This document shows positions 59,060 to 64,000 of a DNA stretch of 64,000 nucleotides, piece after piece. Numbering within the stretch: the stretch's first letter is position 1; the number at the start of each line of letters is the position of its first letter. The notes under the pieces are model-generated. The model was given only the letters and a program-made list of their open reading frames with translations. It ran no database searches and was not told the origin of the DNA. The stretch comes from Anaerolineales bacterium (GTDB taxonomy: Bacteria > Chloroflexota > Anaerolineae > Anaerolineales > UBA4823): the NCBI GenBank assembly GCA_016929095.1, contig JAFGJM010000057.1:55001-119000 (forward strand). Direction: 5' to 3'. Both the position numbers and the translations under genes were made by a program.

Positions 59060-60233
59060 TGGAACAGAGCGCTTGAAAATATTAATTCTCGGTATTTCCA
59101 ATCGTGCCTTAGCTGCTTCAGCGGCGCTGGCGGATTATCAGGTAACCAGCCTGGATTATTTTGCCGATTGTGATCAGGCGGAGGGTGTACGCAGCCTTTC
59201 ATTAGTGCGGGATTTCAACATGTCGTTGAGCTTGAAGAACCTGGCACGCGCCGCCAGGTCTCTGGTGGATGAGGTTGATGGGATTGTATTTTCGTCCGGA
59301 ATCGAATGTGAGCCGATGCTAGCCAGTCTGATCACACAGGAAAAGCTATTGGGAAATTCACCCAACGCGATTAATGAGGTTCGAAACCCACAAAAGCTGG
59401 CGGTTGCTTTAAATCCATGCGGCGTAAAAGTCCCGGAGACGTTCATGCCTTATGACAAACTCCCCCAAGCAGAAAAAAACGAGTGCACAACCTGGCTTCG
59501 CAAAGACCTTGCGCGAGGCGGCGGTATTGGGGTGCGTAAATGGAACGGCAAATCACGCTTAAATAATACCGAGATACTTCAGCATTTTATCGATGGACAA
59601 CTGTGTTCGGCAACCTTTGTGGCGGATGGAAAGCACGCCTGTCTGGTGGGGATGACCTACCAGTATGCCGGGATACCCGAACTGGGTGCCAGTGAATTCA
59701 TGTGGTCGGGAAACGTAGCGCCTTTCAGTCACCCTGCAATCATGAAGAAAATGCAACTGGCTGCACAGTCCATTACTCGTGTATTTGGATTGGTAGGGTT
59801 GAACGGCATCGATTTCATCATCGAAGGTGAAACCCCCTATATTTTAGAAGTCAACCCACGCTGCAGCGCTTCGGTTGAATTATTAGAAATGGCGGGCAGC
59901 TTCAACGCCTTCGATTTACACGTGCGTGCCTGCCAGAGTAAATTATCCGCGCTATCGCCCCTCGAGGAGAAAGTGGTTTATTGGGGGAAAGGGATATTAT
60001 ATGCCAGACAAGAAGTAAATGTTCCGGATACATCGGGCTGGAAAAACAATAATATCCGGGATATCCCCCATTCTGGAGAACATATTCCCAGTGGCGCACC
60101 GATATGCAGCTTGATTGCCAATGCAACGACACCAAATGGTTGCTGGAACGCAGTTCTTATAAAAGCCGGCATGATTGAAACCCAGCTTTATCAAGGTAAG
60201 GCGAATTCCCAAGTCGTAAAAGGTGATGTGTGA
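59049..60233 (+). CDS. ATP-grasp protein, tyramine-glutamate ligase/Orf17-like
   Basis: A 394-aa ATP-grasp protein overlapping the RimK-like gene by 11 nt; it opens at TTG, and a second TTG eight codons later (before KILILGISNRALA) is an alternative start. A preATP-grasp domain precedes the WLRKDLARGGGIGVRKW lysine region and GLNGIDFIIEGETPYILEVNPRCSAS, which holds the metal-binding residues. A C-terminal 90-residue extension is unassigned. Similar ATP-grasp proteins (Orf17 of methylotroph H4MPT clusters, MfnD of methanogens) are tied to the furan cofactor, so methylofuran synthesis is likely (inference). Confidence 0.78.
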   Translation: MKADGTERLKILILGISNRALAASAALADYQVTSLDYFADCDQAEGVRSLSLVRDFNMSLSLKNLARAARSLVDEVDGIVFSSGIECEPMLASLITQEKLLGNSPNAINEVRNPQKLAVALNPCGVKVPETFMPYDKLPQAEKNECTTWLRKDLARGGGIGVRKWNGKSRLNNTEILQHFIDGQLCSATFVADGKHACLVGMTYQYAGIPELGASEFMWSGNVAPFSHPAIMKKMQLAAQSITRVFGLVGLNGIDFIIEGETPYILEVNPRCSASVELLEMAGSFNAFDLHVRACQSKLSALSPLEEKVVYWGKGILYARQEVNVPDTSGWKNNNIRDIPHSGEHIPSGAPICSLIANATTPNGCWNAVLIKAGMIETQLYQGKANSQVVKGDV

Positions 60234-60333
60234 TATGATAAATATGCAGTAATGATTAACTTAGTATGATATTAGTGAACGTTTATATGTTGAAATCGTA
60301 AAACAATCTATATTTTTCATTGGAGTAAAGTCT

Positions 60334-61392
60334 ATGCAAACTAAAAGTTTTAAAGGAAGGGATTTTCTTGCCGAAACCGATTTCACTAGGGAGGAAATTG
60401 ACACGATCTTATCTGTGGCTGAAGACCTGAAGAAGGACCGTGCCCGGGGGGATTATCATGATCATCTGCTGCGCTCGAAGACATTGTTCATGATTTTCTA
60501 CAATCAATCGTTACGGACACGTAACTCCTTTGAAGCGGGGATGACCCAGCTTGGCGGGCATGCCCATTACCTCGATCCCTCCAAAATTTATACCCCGGCA
60601 ATGGAAGGGCGCGAAGTGGCTTACTCGACCGAGCGTGTATCGGATGTGGCTCGCGTGCTCGACAGGATGGGTGATGCCATTGCCATTCGCTGTTATGGCG
60701 ACCCGGTGGATTGGGAATATGGTGGAGCGCATGCCATGCTGGAAGAATTCGCCCGCTGGTGTGATATCCCGGTATTGAATATGGAAGACGATGTATATCA
60801 TCCATTTCAGGGTCTGGCGGATGTGTTGACTGTAAAAGAAAAATTCGGTGGATTTAAGGGCGTCAAATTCACCATGTCTTGGGCATATTCCCCCAGCGTC
60901 CACAAGCCACGCGCCGTACCTCAATCAGCGATCTTATACGCCGCCATGATGGGCATGGAAGTGACCCTGGCGCACCCCAAGGGCATGGAATTAGATCCCA
61001 AGATCCTGACACAATGTAAAGAATACGCAGATGCTCAGGGTGGGTCTTTCCAGGTCACCGATGACTTCAAAGGCGCCATGGAAGGCGCGCATGTCGTCTA
61101 TCCGAAAGCATGGTGTGCAACCCCGATATTTCAGCCGCCTGTTGGAACCTCGGATGCCATAGAAACCCAGGCCATTTTCGACCGGCACAAAGACTGGATT
61201 TGCAACAAAGAGATCATGGATATTGCCGATAAGAATGCCATTTATATGCACTGCCTGCCTTGTGACCGGGGCTATGAAGTGACCAATGATGTCATCGATA
61301 AAACTAAGGGGAAGGGTTGGCTATCGGCGGCGTTCGATGAAGCAGAGAACCGCTTGCATGTCCAAAAAGCGGTCATGAGTTTGGTGATGTAG
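60334..61392 (+). CDS. Knotted carbamoyltransferase, YgeW-like
   Basis: A 352-aa member of the aspartate/ornithine carbamoyltransferase superfamily. Carbamoyl-phosphate motif [12 protein letters not shown], a second-domain segment [20 protein letters not shown] and [14 protein letters not shown], and [12 protein letters not shown] in place of the usual HCLP-R-G. The AYSPS-x-x-KP segment is characteristic of the YgeW group with a knotted fold, whose substrate is not ornithine and remains unsettled. GGAG site upstream. In E. coli ygeW lies with a hydantoinase and ssnA; relatives of all three occur in this window. It may carry out phosphorolysis of a carbamoyl compound to carbamoyl phosphate. 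Confidence 0.85.
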   Translation: MQTKSFKGRDFLAETDFTREEIDTILSVAEDLKKDRARGDYHDHLLRSKTLFMIFYNQSLRTRNSFEAGMTQLGGHAHYLDPSKIYTPAMEGREVAYSTERVSDVARVLDRMGDAIAIRCYGDPVDWEYGGAHAMLEEFARWCDIPVLNMEDDVYHPFQGLADVLTVKEKFGGFKGVKFTMSWAYSPSVHKPRAVPQSAILYAAMMGMEVTLAHPKGMELDPKILTQCKEYADAQGGSFQVTDDFKGAMEGAHVVYPKAWCATPIFQPPVGTSDAIETQAIFDRHKDWICNKEIMDIADKNAIYMHCLPCDRGYEVTNDVIDKTKGKGWLSAAFDEAENRLHVQKAVMSLVM

Positions 61393-61417
61393 ATCCAAAA
61401 AAAAAAGGTGCGATGTC

Positions 61418-62437
61418 ATGACACAACGGGTTGCCCTCTACTTGCAGGATAAACATAACATGGCGTACGAATTGGAGATGGCGCGCTACGCCGAGGAACG
61501 CGGTTTTAGCGAGATCTGGCAGGCGGACACGCGCCTGGCACGCGACTGCATCGTCATGATGAGCGCTTTCTTAACCCATACCCGCCGGTTACGCATCGGA
61601 TCGGGCGTGCTGCCCATCTGGACGCGTAATCCGGCGGTCATCGCTGCCACATGGAGCACCATGTGGGAATTGGGTGGTTTGGTGGATGGCCGTGGTCGTG
61701 TCATGTTGGGATTGGGCGCCTGGTGGGAACCAATCGCCAGCCGGGTGGGCGAAACCCGCACCAAACCACTCAAGGCGATCCGCGAACACGTGGAGGCAAT
61801 CCGGCAGCTTTTCACCATGCAAGAAGTGACCTACCGGGGTGAATTTGTGAATTTGGACCGCATCAAGCTGGATGTGGCTTACGGTAACCCGGGACCGCGC
61901 GATATCCCCATATATGTAGGTGCAACCGGCGAAAAGATGCTGGAGCTTTCTGGGGAAATATGTAATGGCGTGGTATTGAATTACATGGTCTCGGTGGAAT
62001 ATATCCGGAAAGCCATCAGCCTGGTGGAGAAAGGCGCCCAAAAAGCGGGAAAGACTCTGGCAGAGGTCGATTTGCCGGAATTGATCGTATGCAGCCTCTC
62101 CGATCAAAACCCGCAAGCCGCTATGGCTGAAGCCAAGAAACTCACCGCCTATTATTTGGCAACCGAACCCCACATCATGAAAGCCAGTCAGGTGGCTGAG
62201 GAACTGCTCGAGAAAGTTCAATCGATGGTCGGTTGGCCGGCAACCGAAGCCGATTATGCTCGCGCCAGCCAGGTCATCCCCGATGAAGTGGCGCGTACAA
62301 TAATGGCAGTCGGCACTTCGGATGAATGCCGAAAGAAAGTTAGCGAGTACGTCGACGCAGGCGTGACCTGCCCAATCCTTTATCCGTTGATGGATGATAT
62401 CAAAGCCGTAGTCGACGCCTTTGCCGATAGGTTTTAA
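61418..62437 (+). CDS. LLM-class flavin/F420-dependent oxidoreductase, Mer-like
   Basis: A 339-aa luciferase-like monooxygenase-fold protein: [53 protein letters not shown] and [26 protein letters not shown]. This pattern is that of the Mer group (F420-dependent methylene-tetrahydromethanopterin reductase) and its many relatives. Placed after the C1 module and the carbamoyltransferase, it could act on methylene-H4MPT, but LLM proteins are diverse and the reaction is not proved by sequence. The next feature is an intrinsic terminator, so it ends the long transcription unit. Confidence 0.78.
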   Translation: MTQRVALYLQDKHNMAYELEMARYAEERGFSEIWQADTRLARDCIVMMSAFLTHTRRLRIGSGVLPIWTRNPAVIAATWSTMWELGGLVDGRGRVMLGLGAWWEPIASRVGETRTKPLKAIREHVEAIRQLFTMQEVTYRGEFVNLDRIKLDVAYGNPGPRDIPIYVGATGEKMLELSGEICNGVVLNYMVSVEYIRKAISLVEKGAQKAGKTLAEVDLPELIVCSLSDQNPQAAMAEAKKLTAYYLATEPHIMKASQVAEELLEKVQSMVGWPATEADYARASQVIPDEVARTIMAVGTSDECRKKVSEYVDAGVTCPILYPLMDDIKAVVDAFADRF

Positions 62438-62542
62438 GCTGTCCATTCAAAAGTAGCAGCGAAATCTGAAACGCAATAAATATCCATCTTGTCGCAGATT
62501 CGAATACGAACCAAAAGCCATTCGACTCTTGAGAATCATCCG

Positions 62543-62573
62543 AAAATCCTCTTTTTTACTCAGGGGATTTTTT
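62543..62573 (+). terminator. Rho-independent terminator after the Mer-like gene
   Basis: Stem AAAATCC(T)C / G(G)GGATTTT, 11-nt loop, and T residues at the end of the right arm. It closes the large plus-strand gene series. Confidence 0.75.
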
Positions 62574-62774
62574 AGCTCAATTACCTTATAAAAATGCAAA
62601 TTGGCTATAATTCAGTGCCTTTTTGGCTATAATAAATATACTTTCAGATTATGAATTTATCACCCGGGAAAATATAGTATCCTCAACATCCAACACAATA
62701 TTGGTGCGAAAATTGCACGAACCTTTACTGTTGTTCACACCGATTATCATATAGAAAATCATAGGAGTCTCACA
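62574..62774 (+). promoter_or_regulatory. Upstream region of the exported-protein gene
   Basis: No gene. The decamer TTGGCTATAA occurs twice (near 62602 and 62634), each giving a TATAAT- or TATAATA-like -10 box, so duplicated promoters are possible. Confidence 0.35.
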
Positions 62775-63515
62775 ATGAAATTGATATCCTGGTTAACTAA
62801 AGGTTCGCGAGCTTTATTTTTTGCCCTACTAGCATCTCTGTTTATCACAGGTATCGCCCTGGCAACTTTCATCACCATCAACACAACTGACGGCAGCATC
62901 GATTCCGCCTGGTCTGCCACGCCATTTTTAACCGACCCGGACGATGTACCAACCACCGGTATGGATATTTATAATTTCTGGGTTGGGACTGACAGCACGA
63001 AGAGCAATTTTTATTTCCGGGCAGAATTGGATGCTCGTATGCCAGCAACCGGTCCGGGCGGCGGTTTCACATGGGTGGAAGCCTGGTTGGACTGTGATCG
63101 CGATGGCACCATGGAAAGTACAGATGTTGTCGTTCAATATATGGATAATTGGGATAATGTTTATACATACGAAGGCAGCAAGGTAAGTTATGACTCATAT
63201 CTTTCGAGTTACGGCGAGTATATTTCTTCATACAATTATGAATGGTATTCTCCAACCAGTGGTGGAAACGTGGATTGGAGTGCATGTAAGTCGGGCAATA
63301 TAAATGTTGCTCTGCTAACTTATGAAAATCCAAGTGGAACGCCGATCATCTTCGATCAAACAGACTGGCGCGGTTTAGACACATCCACCGCCGTTCAAAT
63401 ACAGGACCTTCACGCCACATCGAAACGCAATGCCTATGTTGCGCTGCTTATTGTCATTGGATTGTTCTTTGTTTCCGGCTTTGCCCTATGGCGAACAAAG
63501 ACCTTGAAAAGTTAA
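62775..63515 (+). CDS. Exported protein with C-terminal membrane anchor, unknown function
   Basis: A 246-aa protein with AGGAG upstream. An N-terminal signal peptide (about residues 10-31) is followed by a beta-rich extracellular domain (TTDGSIDSAWSATPFL, YFRAELDARMPATGPGGGFTW, an Asp-rich DCDRDGTMESTD loop that may bind Ca2+) and a C-terminal membrane helix (VALLIVIGLFFVSGFALWRT) with a short basic tail. The end resembles C-terminal anchors processed by sorting enzymes but no standard LPxTG is present. No known family. It stands alone between a terminator and repeat-rich DNA. Confidence 0.7.
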   Translation: MKLISWLTKGSRALFFALLASLFITGIALATFITINTTDGSIDSAWSATPFLTDPDDVPTTGMDIYNFWVGTDSTKSNFYFRAELDARMPATGPGGGFTWVEAWLDCDRDGTMESTDVVVQYMDNWDNVYTYEGSKVSYDSYLSSYGEYISSYNYEWYSPTSGGNVDWSACKSGNINVALLTYENPSGTPIIFDQTDWRGLDTSTAVQIQDLHATSKRNAYVALLIVIGLFFVSGFALWRTKTLKS

Positions 63516-63716
63516 ACTGAAAGATTATATTTGTTCTCGTAGTCAGTTCAACCCGATTCTATGATATAAAAATTTCTCAATACAAAACCCCACCCTCGCT
63601 CCCTCCCCGCAAACAGGGAGGAATGAAGTTGATTTCTATCACTCAAGGCGGTTTTTGAAAAAGAAATTACGAAATTTCTTTCATCAATAAAACACTCTTA
63701 ACGCAACTCAAGTAAC
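63516..63716. other. Gap without a gene
   Basis: A short stretch (about 63590-63630) with CCCTCGCTCCCTCCC and GGGAGG resembles dispersed intergenic repeats. Nothing else is recognised. Confidence 0.3.
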
Positions 63717-63851
63717 AGGGGTTGTCCAAAAAGTCAATTTTGTCATGTTGCACGAAGTGTGTTTCACGAAGCGAAGCGAAACATCTCACATCAATAAAGT
63801 ATAGACCCTTCGCTTCGCTCAGGGTGACAGGCTTCTTTTGGGACAACCCCT
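63717..63851. repeat. MITE-like palindromic repeat, copy 2 (reverse orientation)
   Basis: 135 bp with ends AGGGGTTGTCC / GGACAACCCCT. Its reverse complement aligns with copy 1 at 37421-37553 through the CCCTGAGCGAAGCGAAGG and GTGCAACATGACAA segments. Noncoding. Confidence 0.82.
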
Positions 63852-63942
63852 TGGGGTGGGGTCGGTTTAATTGATAAAATTCAAATCTTAGTTTTATATT
63901 GGACAGACCACTAGTGGTTAGTCAATGTAAAGAAGATGGATT

Positions 63943-64000
63943 TGTAGTAACGACTTCAGTCGTTATATATGAGTATTAAACGACTAAAGTCGTTACTACA
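63943..64000. repeat. Nested palindrome at the window end
   Basis: 22-nt arms (63943-63964 and 63979-64000) are inverted with one mismatch, and each arm contains its own dyad AACGACT/AGTCGTT. It looks like a dispersed cruciform-forming repeat; the right arm ends exactly at the window edge. Confidence 0.7.

Noticed and set aside
60334..61392. Ornithine carbamoyltransferase of arginine synthesis (ArgF)
   Set aside because: The second-domain signature follows YgeW-type knotted carbamoyltransferases and there are no arginine genes nearby.
1..64000. CRISPR array, prophage or insertion sequence with transposase
   Set aside because: No regularly spaced short repeats with unique spacers, no phage structural genes and no transposase or integrase frame were found; the repeats seen are tRNA-end copies and MITE-like palindromes.

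Overview
The window looks like a chromosomal segment from an anaerobic or facultative Chloroflexota bacterium, most like Anaerolineae. This is inferred from gene content: paired tungsten/molybdenum aldehyde oxidoreductases, Hdr/Qmo-type electron transfer, energy-coupling-factor (ECF) transporters, sugar ABC uptake, an F420-type oxidoreductase and lipoprotein signal peptides. There is no rRNA gene. Two tRNA genes are present. I found no CRISPR array, phage structural gene, transposase or integrase.

Layout. (1) 58-1710: PstS-like lipoprotein and an Rrf2 iron-sulfur regulator, then about 800 bp of leader RNA and decayed coding sequence, ending in an FGGY-kinase remnant. (2) 2767-8885: redox operon with LutA, a C-terminally cut LutB running out of frame into an N-terminally cut HdrA, a small winged-helix protein, a QmoC-like membrane subunit, a cyclic-nucleotide-type sensor and a DsrE-like protein. 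(3) 8948-11839 (minus): LysR and XRE-cupin regulators, an AhpD-like protein and a membrane triheme cytochrome c. (4) 12139-15252: tRNA-Gly, an S41-protease lipoprotein and a tRNA with a CAU anticodon. (5) 15218-21283: three cassettes in tandem behind that tRNA, bounded by copies of its 3' end. The first two are AT-rich and each begins with an XRE regulator followed by poorly known genes (one a TIR-domain protein, one a DUF2321 zinc-ribbon protein plus a two-helix membrane protein). The third carries an EamA transporter. (6) 21244-29215 (minus): one operon for a cupin regulator, two aldehyde ferredoxin oxidoreductases, a ferredoxin, a MoaD-like protein, a hydantoinase and an SsnA/chlorohydrolase-type deaminase. 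(7) 29644-48710: a second deaminase, two full ECF transporters plus a lone third S-component, a GlcD-GlcF-type fusion, and a sugar cluster (PfkB kinase, Zn-alcohol dehydrogenase, class I aldolase, FGGY kinase, SorC regulator, ADP-ribosylglycohydrolase). (8) 48700-60233: sugar isomerase, sugar ABC transporter and, joined by start-stop overlaps, a bacterial tetrahydromethanopterin/methylofuran C1 module (FhcB, FhcA, Ftr/FhcD, FhcC, Mch, two ATP-grasp ligases). (9) 60334-64000: a YgeW-like carbamoyltransferase, a Mer-like oxidoreductase, an exported protein and palindromic repeats.

Reading. The most interesting parts are the C1 module placed directly behind a sugar transporter, which suggests a sugar or sugar derivative whose breakdown releases a C1 unit at the formaldehyde/formyl level, and the tRNA-anchored serial cassettes that lack any recombinase. 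The deaminase, hydantoinase, carbamoyltransferase and ECF genes together suggest salvage or catabolism of nucleobases or cyclic ureides, with the aldehyde oxidoreductases and Hdr/Qmo-like proteins handling low-potential electrons. Pathway substrates are inference; the gene families are mostly clear.
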